From NCBI RefSeq assembly GCF_038096165.1, contig NZ_CP151076.1:868001-932000 (forward strand): a DNA stretch of 64,000 nt. Reading direction: 5' to 3'. Origin of the DNA: Pseudomonas sp. G.S.17. GTDB lineage: Bacteria; Pseudomonadota; Gammaproteobacteria; Pseudomonadales; Pseudomonadaceae. Positions 1 to 10,057 of the stretch are shown here, in pieces (within the stretch, counting starts at the first letter, position 1; every line of letters begins with the position of its first letter). The notes beneath the pieces are model-generated. The model was given only the letters and a program-made list of their open reading frames with translations. It did no database searches and was not told where the DNA came from. The translations under genes were made by a program, and so were the position numbers.

Positions 1-2472
1 TCATTCAAGGACGAACGCATCGACCTGTTCACCGACGGCGATCCAAAAAATATCCTCAATCAGTTGCAGGACGACATCCTTGAACTGCGCCCACTCGATG
101 AAACCCGCGAACTGTGGCCAGGGGTTGATCCACATACGGACCGCTCGATACGTTTCCATATCGCCCACAGCGCCCAGCGGGAGGTCGAGATTCTTCATGA
201 CCAATTACTTGCGCGGTTCAGCAAGGACCCAAATCTTCGTCCCCGCGACGTTATTGTCATGGTCCCGGACATCGACAGTTATGCGCCGCACATCCGCGCC
301 GTCTTTGGCCAGCTGGATCGTAGCGACCCGCGCTTCATCCCGTTCACCCTTGCCGACCAAGGTCAGCGCGGTCGCGAGCCGCTGCTGATTGCCGTCGAGC
401 ACTTACTGAAAATCCCCGACAGCCGTTTTCCGGTCAGCGAGATTCTTGATCTGCTGGACGTTCCGGCACTGCGTGCACGCTTCAAGATTGACGAGCGTGA
501 CTTGCCAACCTTGCATCGCTGGATCGAAGGCGCGGGCATTCGCTGGGGACTCAATGCCGGGCAGCGCGCGGGCCTGGGTTTGCCGAATGCACTGGAGCAG
601 AACAGCTGGCATTTCGGCCTGCGTCGTATGTTGCTCGGCTATGCCGTAGGTGCCGGCGCTGCGTGTGACGGTATCGAACCTTACGACGAAATTGGCGGCC
701 TCGACGCGGCGTTGATCGGCCCGCTGGTAGCCTTGATTGATGCACTGCAAGTTGCCCACAGCGAACTGTCCTTGCCAGCGACGCCGCAAGAGTGGGGCGC
801 GCGCCTGCAGGCGCTGTTGCAGCTGTTCTTCCTCGCCGACAGCGAACATGACGATTACCTGCTGGCTCAACTGGAGCAGCTGCGGGAAACCTGGCTGGAG
901 ACCTGCGAGTCCGTAGGTTTACAGGATCAGCTGCCGCTCACCGTGGTTCGCGAAGCCTGGCTGGCAGGACTCGACCAAGGCCGCTTGTCCCAGCGCTTCC
1001 TCGCCGGCTCGGTGAATTTCTGTACCTTGATGCCCATGCGTGCGATTCCCTTCAAGCTGGTCTGCCTGTTGGGCATGAACGACGGCGATTACCCGCGCGC
1101 GCAACCACCGTTGGACTTCGATTTGATGGGCAGCGATTACCGCCCCGGTGATCGCTCCCGGCGCGAAGACGACCGTTACCTGCTGCTCGAAGCGCTGCTC
1201 TCCGCGCGCGATCAGCTCTACATCAGTTGGGTGGGCCGCAGCATTCGCGACAACAGCGAGCGGCCGTCTTCGGTGTTGATCGGTCAATTGCGTGATCATC
1301 TGGCCAGCGGCTGGAAACTGGCCAACGCGGTCGAACCGATGGACAGCAAAAAGCGCGATCCCGGCCAACAGCTGCTGCACAAGCTGACCCTGGAACATCC
1401 GTTGCAGCCGTTCAGCGCGCAGTATTTCCATGAGGGGACCGAGTTCTTCAGCTTCGCCCGGGAATGGCAGGTGCTGCATGAGCCCCGCGCCGAAGCCACG
1501 CAGTCCCCAGCGTTGACGCAGCACGAGCAGGACGAACCGCTCACTCTGGCGCAACTACAGGATTTCCTGCGAAATCCGGTGAAGCACTTCTTCAGTCAGC
1601 GCCTGAAGATCTATTTTGAAGTTGCCGAAGCACCGCTCGCCGATGAAGAACCTTTTGTGCTCGACGCTCTGGAGCGTTACGGCCTGAGCGATAGCCTGCT
1701 CAATGCTGCGCTGACGCAGTCGGGCGATATCGACAACGCGCTGCACGCTCAGGCGATAAAACTGCAAGGCAGCGGCTTGCTGCCCATGGCCGGTTTCGGC
1801 ACCAGTTTGCAGGAGGAATTGATCGAGCCGTTGCCGGACTTATTGCAGCGCTATGAAGATTTGCTGCGCAAGTGGCCGGAGCCGTTGAGCAGCGCCTTGC
1901 CGGTGAGCTACAGCCATCAAGGTATTGCGCTGGAAGGTTGGTTGGGCGGCCTGCATCGCAACGCAAAAGGCGAGTACCTGATCGTCACCGCGATTCCCAA
2001 TTCCATCGGCGGCAAGAAAACCCGTAAATGGCATCGCTTGATTCGCCCGTGGGTCCTGCATCTGGTGGCGTGCGCCTGCGACTTGCCGCTGAGCACGGCA
2101 CTGGTTGCCAGTGACGAAACCCTGCTGCTCGCGCCGCTGGATAAAAACCTCGCCACCGAGGCACTGAATGATTTGCTCAGCGCCTGGCAAAGCGGCATGC
2201 AGCGGCCGCTGCCGGTAGCCGTGAAAACCGCGTTTGCCTGGCTTGGTCAGAATGACGAAGTCAAAGCCGAAGCCATGGCCCGCAAAGCCTATGAAGGTGA
2301 CGGTCAGACCACCGACGGCGAGCGACGCGAAAGCACTGCGCTGGCTCGGCAGTTCCCGGATTTCAATGCGCTGCTCGACAGCGAAGAATTCAGCGGTTGG
2401 TGCCAGTCGCTCTACAAACCGATATTCGATGCCCCATGGCAATCTCTGTCCAGCGAGGAGGCCAGCGCATGA
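1..2472 (+). CDS. recC: RecC, exodeoxyribonuclease V gamma subunit (5' end missing)
   Basis: The reading frame is open from base 1, so the N-terminal part of the protein lies outside the window; 823 residues remain. RecC is the inactive-helicase scaffold of the RecBCD helicase-nuclease, which processes double-strand DNA ends and recognises Chi. The visible part matches RecC by its helicase-like core, for example SVNFCTLMPMRAIPFK and LLGMNDGDYPRAQPPLDFD, and by position: it overlaps recB by four bases (ATGA) and recD follows the same way. The first internal ATG at base 64 is not the true start. Cytoplasmic, constitutive-looking housekeeping gene with no oddities. Confidence 0.95.
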   Translation, partial: SFKDERIDLFTDGDPKNILNQLQDDILELRPLDETRELWPGVDPHTDRSIRFHIAHSAQREVEILHDQLLARFSKDPNLRPRDVIVMVPDIDSYAPHIRAVFGQLDRSDPRFIPFTLADQGQRGREPLLIAVEHLLKIPDSRFPVSEILDLLDVPALRARFKIDERDLPTLHRWIEGAGIRWGLNAGQRAGLGLPNALEQNSWHFGLRRMLLGYAVGAGAACDGIEPYDEIGGLDAALIGPLVALIDALQVAHSELSLPATPQEWGARLQALLQLFFLADSEHDDYLLAQLEQLRETWLETCESVGLQDQLPLTVVREAWLAGLDQGRLSQRFLAGSVNFCTLMPMRAIPFKLVCLLGMNDGDYPRAQPPLDFDLMGSDYRPGDRSRREDDRYLLLEALLSARDQLYISWVGRSIRDNSERPSSVLIGQLRDHLASGWKLANAVEPMDSKKRDPGQQLLHKLTLEHPLQPFSAQYFHEGTEFFSFAREWQVLHEPRAEATQSPALTQHEQDEPLTLAQLQDFLRNPVKHFFSQRLKIYFEVAEAPLADEEPFVLDALERYGLSDSLLNAALTQSGDIDNALHAQAIKLQGSGLLPMAGFGTSLQEELIEPLPDLLQRYEDLLRKWPEPLSSALPVSYSHQGIALEGWLGGLHRNAKGEYLIVTAIPNSIGGKKTRKWHRLIRPWVLHLVACACDLPLSTALVASDETLLLAPLDKNLATEALNDLLSAWQSGMQRPLPVAVKTAFAWLGQNDEVKAEAMARKAYEGDGQTTDGERRESTALARQFPDFNALLDSEEFSGWCQSLYKPIFDAPWQSLSSEEASA

Positions 2473-5400
2473 CTGTCAATTCAGAACAAACCGCATCCCT
2501 GGCGTTACGCTTTCCACTGCGCGGCAGCCAATTGATTGAAGCCAGCGCTGGCACCGGCAAGACCTTCACGATTTCCGCGTTGTATGTGCGACTTGTCCTC
2601 GGTCATGGCGACGAAAACTCCTCTTTCGGCCGTGAATTGTTACCGCCGCAGATTCTGGTAGTGACCTTCACCGACGCCGCCACCAAAGAATTGCGCGACC
2701 GGATTCGTATCCGCCTGGCCGAGGCTGCGCGGTTCTTCCGTGACGAAATCGCCGCCCCCGACGAGTTGATTGCCGAGTTGCGCGATCAATTCAGCGCCGA
2801 GCAATGGCAAGCTTGCGCCAGTCGCCTGGATATCGCAGCGCAGTGGATGGACGAAGCTGCGGTTTCGACGATTCACAGTTGGTGTCAGCGCATGCTGCGC
2901 GAGCACGCCTTCGACAGCGGCAGCCTGTTTACCCAGACGCTGGAAACCGACCACAGCGATTTGCTGGGCGAAGTGTTGCGCGATTATTGGCGGCGTTTTT
3001 GCTACCCCATGAACGGCGACGCGCTGAAGTGGGTTCGCGCGCATTGGGGTGGTCCGGCGGCGTTGTTGCCTCGGGTGCGCTCGCTGTTCGGCAGCGAACG
3101 CAACGTGCCGGATCAAGAGCCCGCCGAGCTGATCGGCGCTTCGTTGCAGCAGCGCCGTGAAGCACTCAAAACCCTGAAAGCGCCATGGATCGAATGGGCC
3201 AACGAACTGCATGTGATCTGCATGGACGGCGTGGCCTGCAAAGTGGTCGACGGTCGCAAGATGCAGGAGCGCTACTTCAAGCCTTGGTTTGAAAAGCTCA
3301 ACGCCTGGGCTGCCGATGAAGAACAGGAAGACCTGGATCTGGGCACCGGTTTCACCCGTCTGACCCCGGACGGCATTGCCGAGGCCTGGAAGAGTAATCC
3401 GCCTGCGCACCCGGCATTCGAAGCAATGGTCGAGCTGAAAGTCGCCCTCGACACGCTGCCCACACCCGACGCTGCGGTGCTGGAACATGCCGCCCATTGG
3501 GTTGGCGTGCGCTTTGAGGAGGAAAAGCGTCGTCGTGCGGAAATGGGTTTCGACGACATGCTGCTGCGCCTCGATGCGGCCTTGCAGAGCAGTGGCGGCG
3601 AACGCCTGGCGACGTTGATTCGCGAGCAGTTTCCGGTGGCGCTGATCGATGAGTTTCAGGACACCGATCCCGTGCAGTACCGGATTTTCGAGAGCATTTA
3701 CCGCCTTGAAGAAAACGACCGGGAAACCGGACTGTTTCTGATCGGCGATCCGAAGCAGGCGATCTACGCCTTTCGTGGCGCCGACATCTACACCTACCTG
3801 CGCGCGCGCCAGGCGACTACCGGGCGCTGGCACACGCTGGACACCAACTATCGCTCCAGCCATGCCATGGTCGAGGCGGTCAATCATGTGTTTCTACGTG
3901 CCGAACAGCGACCAGAAGGGCGCGGCGCATTCCTGTTCCGTCATGGCGACACCAATCCCGTGCCGTTCCTTGCCGCGCGTTCCCAAGGGCGCAAGGAAAC
4001 GCTGGAAGTCGACGGCGCAGCTTTGCCCGCGCTGAATATCTGGCAACTGCCCAGCGAACAGCCGCTTTCCGGCGTGACTTACCGGCAGCAATTGGCGGCC
4101 AGCTGCGCCAGTGAAATCGTCGCGCTGCTCAATGGCGGCCAGCAAGGGCGTGCCGGTTTCGCAGCGCCGGCCAATGAGCTGCGTGGCTTGAAGCCGGCCG
4201 ACATCGCGATTCTGGTTCGCGACGGCAAGGAAGCGCAGGCGGTGCGCGCTGAGCTGTCGGGCCGTGGTGTGCGAAGCGTTTACCTGTCCGACAAGGATTC
4301 GGTGTTCGCCGCCCAGGAAGCTCACGACCTGTTGAGTTGGCTCAAAGCCTGCGCCGAGCCGGATTCCGAGCGCACCTTGCGTGCCGCACTGGCCTGCATC
4401 ACCTTGAATCTGCCGCTGGCCGAGCTGGAGCGGCTGAATCAGGACGAACTGGCCTGGGAAGCGCGGGTTATGCAGTTTCGTGGTTATCACTTGATCTGGC
4501 GTACCCAAGGCGTGTTGCCGATGCTGCGCCGCTTGCTGCATGACTTTCATCTGCCGCAGACATTGATTGCGCGTAATGACGGCGAACGGGTGCTGACCAA
4601 CCTGCTGCACTTGTCCGAATTGCTGCAACAGGCCGCTGCCGAACTGGACGGCGAGCAAGCGCTGATTCGTCATCTGAGCGAGCATCTGGCGCTGTCCGGT
4701 CAGGCGGGTGAAGAACAGATCCTGCGACTGGAAAGCGATGAGCAACTGGTCAAGGTCGTGACCATTCACAAGTCCAAGGGCTTGCAGTATCCGCTGGTAT
4801 TTCTGCCATTCATTTGCTCTTCCAAACCCGTGGACGGCAGCCGCTTGCCGTTGCACTTCCACGACGAACAGGGCAAAGCGCAAATCAGTCTGAAACCGAC
4901 GGCGGCGTTGATCGAGCAGTCGGACAACGAGCGTCTGGCCGAAGACCTGCGCTTGCTTTACGTCGCCCTGACTCGCGCTGAGTCGGCGTGCTGGCTCGGC
5001 GTCGCGGATCTGAAACGCGGCAACGCCAACAGCTCGACGCTGCACCGCTCAGCCTTGGGTTATCTGTTGGGCGGTGGCCTGCCGCTCGCCGAGTCTGCCG
5101 GCTTGAGCCTATGGCTGCGCGACCTGGGCGAAGGCTGCTCCGGGCTGAGCATTGAAAACCTGCCCGCGCCAACCGCCGAAACATTCAGCCCGCCGCGTAA
5201 CCAGGCGACGTTGCTCGCGCCGCGCATGCCCAAGCGTCGTGCTGCCGAGAACTGGTGGATTGCGTCCTACAGCGCTTTGCGAATTGGCGACACGATTACC
5301 ACAAGCGGTGATGAATCGCCTGACAGCCCGCAAGCGCAAAAACTCTTCGATGACGAACGCCTCGATCCCGACGCGCCTCGGGAAGTGCTGGTCAGCGGCG

Positions 5401-6176
5401 GTGATATCCATCGCTTTCCGCGTGGGCCAAACCCCGGCACTTTCCTCCACGGTTTGCTGGAATGGGCGGGTAATGAAGGTTTTGCCTCGGCCGCGAACAA
5501 CCCGACACTGCTGGAAGACGCCATTGCCCGGCGCTGCAATCGACGCGGTTGGGAAGGCTGGATCGGCACGCTGACCGGTTGGCTGCAACACTTGCTGAAC
5601 ATGCCGCTGCCGCTGGCGGGCGACAGTCAGCCGATTTCCCTGGGGGCGATGGATCGGCCCAATCAGTACCGCATCGAGATGGAATTCTGGTTCGCCTGCC
5701 ACAAGGTCGATGTCGCGCAGATGGACAGTCTGGTGCGCCGCTACACCCACGGCAATGCGCCACGGGCGGCAGCGGAAACGGTCTCGCTGAACGGCATGTT
5801 CAAAGGTTTCATCGACTTGACCTTCGAACATGAAGGCCGTTTTTACGTGGCGGATTACAAGTCCAATTGGCTCGGCGTCAATGATGAGGCGTATACCCAG
5901 GACGCGATGGTTGCCTCGATTCTGGACAACCGTTACGACCTGCAATACGTCCTGTATTTGCTCGCTTTGCACCGTCAGCTCAAGGCGCGGCTTGCCGATT
6001 ACGATTACGACCAACACATGGGCGGCGCGCTGTATCTGTTCCTGCGCGGCAGCCATTCCGCCAGCCAGGGCGCGTACTTCACCCGGCCGCCACGAGAACT
6101 GATCGAGAGTCTGGATCTGCTGTTCCAGGGCAAATCATTAACGCCGGAATTCGCCCTGACTGGAGACTTCGCATGA
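2469..6176 (+). CDS. recB: RecB, exodeoxyribonuclease V beta subunit
   Basis: A 1235-residue SF1 helicase plus nuclease, the motor and nuclease subunit of RecBCD. Walker A is EASAGTGKTFT near residues 24-34. The Walker B and Q-type motif is DEFQDTDPVQYRIF near residue 395. Helicase motif VVTIHKSKGLQYPLVFLPF lies near residue 765. The C-terminal RecB-family nuclease motif is VADYKSNWLG near residue 1130. The start is the ATG at 2469, which overlaps the recC stop as ATGA. An upstream in-frame start at 2397 lies inside recC and is rejected. The next gene, recD, starts inside its stop codon, so the three genes are translationally coupled. Confidence 0.97.
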   Translation: MTVNSEQTASLALRFPLRGSQLIEASAGTGKTFTISALYVRLVLGHGDENSSFGRELLPPQILVVTFTDAATKELRDRIRIRLAEAARFFRDEIAAPDELIAELRDQFSAEQWQACASRLDIAAQWMDEAAVSTIHSWCQRMLREHAFDSGSLFTQTLETDHSDLLGEVLRDYWRRFCYPMNGDALKWVRAHWGGPAALLPRVRSLFGSERNVPDQEPAELIGASLQQRREALKTLKAPWIEWANELHVICMDGVACKVVDGRKMQERYFKPWFEKLNAWAADEEQEDLDLGTGFTRLTPDGIAEAWKSNPPAHPAFEAMVELKVALDTLPTPDAAVLEHAAHWVGVRFEEEKRRRAEMGFDDMLLRLDAALQSSGGERLATLIREQFPVALIDEFQDTDPVQYRIFESIYRLEENDRETGLFLIGDPKQAIYAFRGADIYTYLRARQATTGRWHTLDTNYRSSHAMVEAVNHVFLRAEQRPEGRGAFLFRHGDTNPVPFLAARSQGRKETLEVDGAALPALNIWQLPSEQPLSGVTYRQQLAASCASEIVALLNGGQQGRAGFAAPANELRGLKPADIAILVRDGKEAQAVRAELSGRGVRSVYLSDKDSVFAAQEAHDLLSWLKACAEPDSERTLRAALACITLNLPLAELERLNQDELAWEARVMQFRGYHLIWRTQGVLPMLRRLLHDFHLPQTLIARNDGERVLTNLLHLSELLQQAAAELDGEQALIRHLSEHLALSGQAGEEQILRLESDEQLVKVVTIHKSKGLQYPLVFLPFICSSKPVDGSRLPLHFHDEQGKAQISLKPTAALIEQSDNERLAEDLRLLYVALTRAESACWLGVADLKRGNANSSTLHRSALGYLLGGGLPLAESAGLSLWLRDLGEGCSGLSIENLPAPTAETFSPPRNQATLLAPRMPKRRAAENWWIASYSALRIGDTITTSGDESPDSPQAQKLFDDERLDPDAPREVLVSGGDIHRFPRGPNPGTFLHGLLEWAGNEGFASAANNPTLLEDAIARRCNRRGWEGWIGTLTGWLQHLLNMPLPLAGDSQPISLGAMDRPNQYRIEMEFWFACHKVDVAQMDSLVRRYTHGNAPRAAAETVSLNGMFKGFIDLTFEHEGRFYVADYKSNWLGVNDEAYTQDAMVASILDNRYDLQYVLYLLALHRQLKARLADYDYDQHMGGALYLFLRGSHSASQGAYFTRPPRELIESLDLLFQGKSLTPEFALTGDFA

Positions 6177-8272
6177 GCCGTTCATTCGCCGAACTGTTGC
6201 CGACGCCGCTGGACGCGCAAAGCCTTGCTGACCTCGCGCCGTTGACCAAAGTCAGCGACCTGCTGCTGTTGCTGGAACGCTGGGTCGAACGCGGCTGGTT
6301 GCGGGCGCTGGATAAAGCCTTCGTGGCGTTTCTCAGTGAGCTTGATCCGGCGGCCGATTCACGAGTGCTGTTGGCCGCCGCGTTGACCAGTCACCAGTTG
6401 GGCCACGGGCATGTTTGCCTGGACCTGTTTGAAACCCTGAAAGAGCCGGACTTCGCGCTGTCGCTGCCCCCTGAAGGTGACGCCCAAGGCGGGCCGATGT
6501 TGCTGCCGTCGCAGCTGTTGGTCGCGCTGGACGGCGAAGCCTGGTGTCAGGCGTTGCTCGGCAGCGCGTTGGTCGCACGCGGCGATGATCAGAGTGAAAG
6601 TGCCGCGCGCAGGCCGTTGGTGTTGTCCGATCGGCGTCTGTACCTGCGCCGTTACTGGGCTTACGAGCGACGCATCGATATGGCTTTGCGGCAACGACTG
6701 GCACAGCAGGAAGCCGCGCCTGCGGATCTGGCGCAACGTCTTGATGGCTTGTTCGGGCCGGCCGATCCTGCCCCGGATGCATTGATCGACTGGCAGAAGC
6801 TGGCCTGTGCATTGGCGACTCGTGGCGCGTTCAGCATCATTACCGGCGGTCCCGGCACCGGCAAAACCACCACGGTGGTGCGGTTGTTGGCGTTGTTGCA
6901 AGCGCCAGCCGTGCAAAGTGGTCAGCCGCTGCGTATTCGTCTCGCCGCGCCAACCGGCAAGGCGGCGGCGCGCTTGACCGAATCCATCAGCCAGCAGGTG
7001 CAATCCCTGGATGTCAGCGAAGACGTGCGGCAGAAAATCCCCAGTGAAGTGACCACGGTGCACCGGCTGTTGGGCAGTCGACCGGGCACGCGCCACTTCC
7101 GCCACCACTCGGGCAATCCGTTGCCACTGGATGTGTTGGTGGTCGATGAAGCGTCAATGATCGATCTGGAAATGATGGCGAATCTACTCGACGCCCTGCC
7201 GCCTCACGCGCGCATGGTCTTGCTTGGTGACAAGGATCAGTTGGCCTCGGTGGAAGCCGGCGCGGTGCTGGGGGATTTGTGTCGCGATGCCGAGGCGGGT
7301 TTTTACAGCCCGCAAACCCAGGCGTGGCTGGAAGCAATCAGTGGTGAAAACCTGAACGACAGTGGCCTGCAACAAGGCGATGCGCTGCAGCATCCATTGG
7401 CTCAGCAAGTGGTGATGTTGCGTCATTCGCGGCGCTTCGGGCAGGGCAGCGGCATTGGTCAGCTGTCGCGCCTGGTCAATCAGCAGCAGGCGGAAGCAGC
7501 GCGGGCGTTGTTGGCCGCCCGCAGCCACGGCGATCTGTTCGCGCTTGCGCTCAAGGGTGAGCAGGATCATTCCCTGGAGCGGCTGCTGCTCGACGGGCAC
7601 AGCCAGGGCAACGAAGGCCCGCAAGGTTATCGGCATTATCTGGGCGTGATGGCCGGGCAGCGTCCGCCAGTGGACGCTGCCCTCGAAGATGAATGCTGGA
7701 GCCGCTGGGCGCGCGCGGTGCTGGAAGCGTTCGATGCGTTCCAGTTGCTGTGCGCGGTGCGCAAAGGGCCGTGGGGTGTCGAGGGTCTGAATCGGCGCAT
7801 CACCAGTGCGCTGTTCAGCGCCGGGCTGATCGAAGGCGACCAGCATTGGTACGAAGGCCGCCCGGTATTGATGACCCGCAATGATTACGGCCTGGGCCTG
7901 ATGAATGGCGATATCGGCATCGCCTTGCGCCTGCCGGAGCGCGATGGCGTCGAAGCCACCAAGCACGTGTTGCGTGTGGCGTTTCCGCGTAATGACGGCA
8001 GCGGCGGGGTGCGCTTCGTCTTGCCGAGTCGGCTCAACGATGTGGAAACCGTGTACGCCATGACGGTTCACAAATCCCAGGGTTCGGAGTTCGCCCACAC
8101 CGCGCTGATCCTGCCGGAAGCGCTGAACCCGGTGCTGACCAAGGAGCTGGTCTACACCGGCATCACCCGCGCCAAACACTGGTTCAGCCTGATCGAACCG
8201 CGTCAGGGCGTGTTTGAAGAAGCGTTGCGGCGCAAGGTGAAGCGGTTGAGCGGGTTGATGTTGGGGGTTTGA
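6173..8272 (+). CDS. recD: RecD, exodeoxyribonuclease V alpha subunit
   Basis: A 699-residue SF1B 5'-3' helicase, the second motor of RecBCD. Walker A is ITGGPGTGKTTTVVRLL near residue 222. Walker B is VLVVDEASMID near residue 323. The C-terminal motif VYAMTVHKSQGSEF lies near residue 625, followed by VYTGITRAK. It overlaps recB by four bases (ATGA), completing a recC-recB-recD operon. A REPIN starts eight bases after the stop and probably forms the transcript end. Confidence 0.97.
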   Translation: MSRSFAELLPTPLDAQSLADLAPLTKVSDLLLLLERWVERGWLRALDKAFVAFLSELDPAADSRVLLAAALTSHQLGHGHVCLDLFETLKEPDFALSLPPEGDAQGGPMLLPSQLLVALDGEAWCQALLGSALVARGDDQSESAARRPLVLSDRRLYLRRYWAYERRIDMALRQRLAQQEAAPADLAQRLDGLFGPADPAPDALIDWQKLACALATRGAFSIITGGPGTGKTTTVVRLLALLQAPAVQSGQPLRIRLAAPTGKAAARLTESISQQVQSLDVSEDVRQKIPSEVTTVHRLLGSRPGTRHFRHHSGNPLPLDVLVVDEASMIDLEMMANLLDALPPHARMVLLGDKDQLASVEAGAVLGDLCRDAEAGFYSPQTQAWLEAISGENLNDSGLQQGDALQHPLAQQVVMLRHSRRFGQGSGIGQLSRLVNQQQAEAARALLAARSHGDLFALALKGEQDHSLERLLLDGHSQGNEGPQGYRHYLGVMAGQRPPVDAALEDECWSRWARAVLEAFDAFQLLCAVRKGPWGVEGLNRRITSALFSAGLIEGDQHWYEGRPVLMTRNDYGLGLMNGDIGIALRLPERDGVEATKHVLRVAFPRNDGSGGVRFVLPSRLNDVETVYAMTVHKSQGSEFAHTALILPEALNPVLTKELVYTGITRAKHWFSLIEPRQGVFEEALRRKVKRLSGLMLGV

Positions 8273-8280
8273 TTCACTTT

Positions 8281-8369
8281 GTGGGAGCGAGCTTGCTCGC
8301 GAAGAGGCAAGTACATCCGACACATTCCTGTGCCTGAAAGAACGCCTTCGCGAGCAAGCTCGCTCCCAC
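8281..8369. repeat. REPIN (paired REP hairpins), stem type GCGAGCTTGCTCGC
   Basis: Two copies of a GTGGGAG-headed REP in inverted orientation, about 40 bases apart. Each carries the perfect inverted repeat GCGAGC-TT-GCTCGC, and the right copy ends in CGCTCCCAC. It fills the gap between convergent recD and the fused ABC transporter gene. It is an extragenic palindromic element of the kind mobilised by RAYT transposases; no RAYT gene is visible in the window. Confidence 0.9.
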
Positions 8370-8382
8370 TGATCTTATCGAT

Positions 8383-9900
8383 TTATTTGCCCAACCCCAT
8401 AAACTGCACAACCCGCTCTCCCGCCTGACCATCGCGAATGGCTTGCGGGGCGGAGTCGGCCTGGATGACGCCGTTTTCCATGAAGATCACCCGATCCGAA
8501 ATGGACATGGCGAAATCCATTTCGTGGGTCACGATCAGCATGGTCATGCCTTCCCTGGCCAGGTCGCTGATCACCTTCAACACGTCGCCCACCAGCTCCG
8601 GGTCCAGCGCCGAGGTCGGTTCGTCGAACAGCATGATCTTCGGGTCCATCGCCAGGGCGCGGGCGATGGCGACGCGCTGTTGCTGGCCGCCGGACAACTG
8701 ATGCGGGTACTTGTGCGCGTGGGCCAGCAGGCCGACTTTATCCAGCAACGCGTAGGCACGCTGTTCGCTGACGGTTTTGTCGCGGCCGTGATAACGCGGC
8801 GCCAGGGTTACGTTGTCGAGAATGGTCCGGTGCGGGAACAGGTTGAAGTTCTGGAACACCATGCCGATGCGCTGCACGCCCCGGCGGATCTGTGGATTAT
8901 TCGGCTTGTCGCCGGCCTGTATGAAGCTTTCGCCGAACAGGATGATCTCGCCCTTGTCGATGCTTTCCAGGCCGTTGACGGTGCGAATCAACGAGGTCTT
9001 GCCCGAGCCGGACGGGCCGATGATGGAAATCACCTGGCCGCAGTTCACTTCCAGATCGATGCCCTTGAGCACTTCGTGATGGCCGTAGCTTTTATGAATG
9101 CCGCGCAGCTGCAAGGCGGGAGTTGAGCCGTTAGCGGCGGCAACGGAAGCTTGCAGGGCAGGCGAGGCAATGCGCGTGCGCAGTTGCGTCAGGCTGGCAT
9201 CGTCCAGGGTTTGTGGCTTGCGGTTGTTCAGTTCCAGATGCCGTTCCAGCCAGCTGAACAGCCAGCCGAACACGGTCACGATCAGCACGTAATACACCGC
9301 CACCGCTGAAAGAGTTTCCATGACCAGGAAGTTTTGCGCGTACAGGCGTTGGCCAACCGTCAGCAGCTCGGTGAGGGAAATCACCGAGACCAGCGAGGTC
9401 AGTTTGACCACGGTGATGTATTCGTTGATCAGCGTCGGCAGGGAAATCCGAAAGGCCTGCGGAATCACGATCAAGCGTTGCAAACCGATGAAGCCCACGC
9501 CCAGCGCACGCCCGGCTTCCTTCTGGCCCTTGGCCACGGAGATCAGGCCGCCACGATGGATTTCCGCCATGTATGCCGCTTCCGTGACCACCAAAGCGAG
9601 CAGGCCGGAGTAGAACGGGTTGGACAGCACTTCACGGGTAAACGGAAACATCTGCGGCAGGTTGTAGACGAACACCACCAACACCAACAGCGGGACGCTG
9701 CGGAAGAACCAGATATAAATCGATGCCGGAATGCTCAACAGACGCGATGTCGACAGCTTGGCCGACGCCAGCAGGAAGCCGAGCAGCATGCCGATGAACC
9801 AGCCCAGCGCGCTGAGCTGGATCACGGTGATGCACGACTCCCAGAAGTCCGAGATCGAAAACAGAGAAAAAAAGTAGGACCATTCGAATTGCATGTACAC
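8383..9900 (-). CDS. Fused amino-acid-type ABC transporter permease/ATP-binding protein
   Basis: A 505-residue fusion. Residues about 1-235 are a His/Glu/Gln/Arg-type permease with several membrane segments and the EAA-like loop [20 protein letters not shown]. Residues about 265-505 are an ABC ATPase with Walker [10 protein letters not shown] (near 295), signature [19 protein letters not shown] and Walker [16 protein letters not shown]. The halves are joined by a roughly 30-residue Ala/Gln/Thr-rich linker. Inner membrane, with the ATPase cytoplasmic. The matching periplasmic binding protein is encoded just upstream on the same strand. Family members import polar amino acids or related solutes; the substrate here is unknown. 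Confidence 0.9.
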   Translation of the reverse strand: MYMQFEWSYFFSLFSISDFWESCITVIQLSALGWFIGMLLGFLLASAKLSTSRLLSIPASIYIWFFRSVPLLVLVVFVYNLPQMFPFTREVLSNPFYSGLLALVVTEAAYMAEIHRGGLISVAKGQKEAGRALGVGFIGLQRLIVIPQAFRISLPTLINEYITVVKLTSLVSVISLTELLTVGQRLYAQNFLVMETLSAVAVYYVLIVTVFGWLFSWLERHLELNNRKPQTLDDASLTQLRTRIASPALQASVAAANGSTPALQLRGIHKSYGHHEVLKGIDLEVNCGQVISIIGPSGSGKTSLIRTVNGLESIDKGEIILFGESFIQAGDKPNNPQIRRGVQRIGMVFQNFNLFPHRTILDNVTLAPRYHGRDKTVSEQRAYALLDKVGLLAHAHKYPHQLSGGQQQRVAIARALAMDPKIMLFDEPTSALDPELVGDVLKVISDLAREGMTMLIVTHEMDFAMSISDRVIFMENGVIQADSAPQAIRDGQAGERVVQFMGLGK

Positions 9901-9935
9901 CTCAAGTTCAGCCGCTCAACAGCCCGTAGCTACCG

Positions 9936-10023
9936 TGTCTGACGCGCTCCCGGCTGAAGCCGGTCCTACGGAGCATGCATATCCGTAGAACTGGCTTTAG
10001 CCGGGAGGACGTCGGGTCAGACA
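9936..10023. repeat. REP pair, tail-to-head, stem type CCGGCT-TT-AGCCGG
   Basis: Left copy CTCCCGGCTGAAGCCGG and right copy CTGGCTTTAGCCGGGAGG face outward around a short AT-richer centre. The whole unit is bounded by an outer inverted repeat (TGTCTGAC and GTCAGACA). It lies between the binding-protein gene and the fused ABC gene of the same operon, where REP hairpins often protect or attenuate a processed mRNA. Confidence 0.85.
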
Positions 10024-10057
10024 CCGCACAGTACGAGGTGGCCTCTAATGCTGTGAA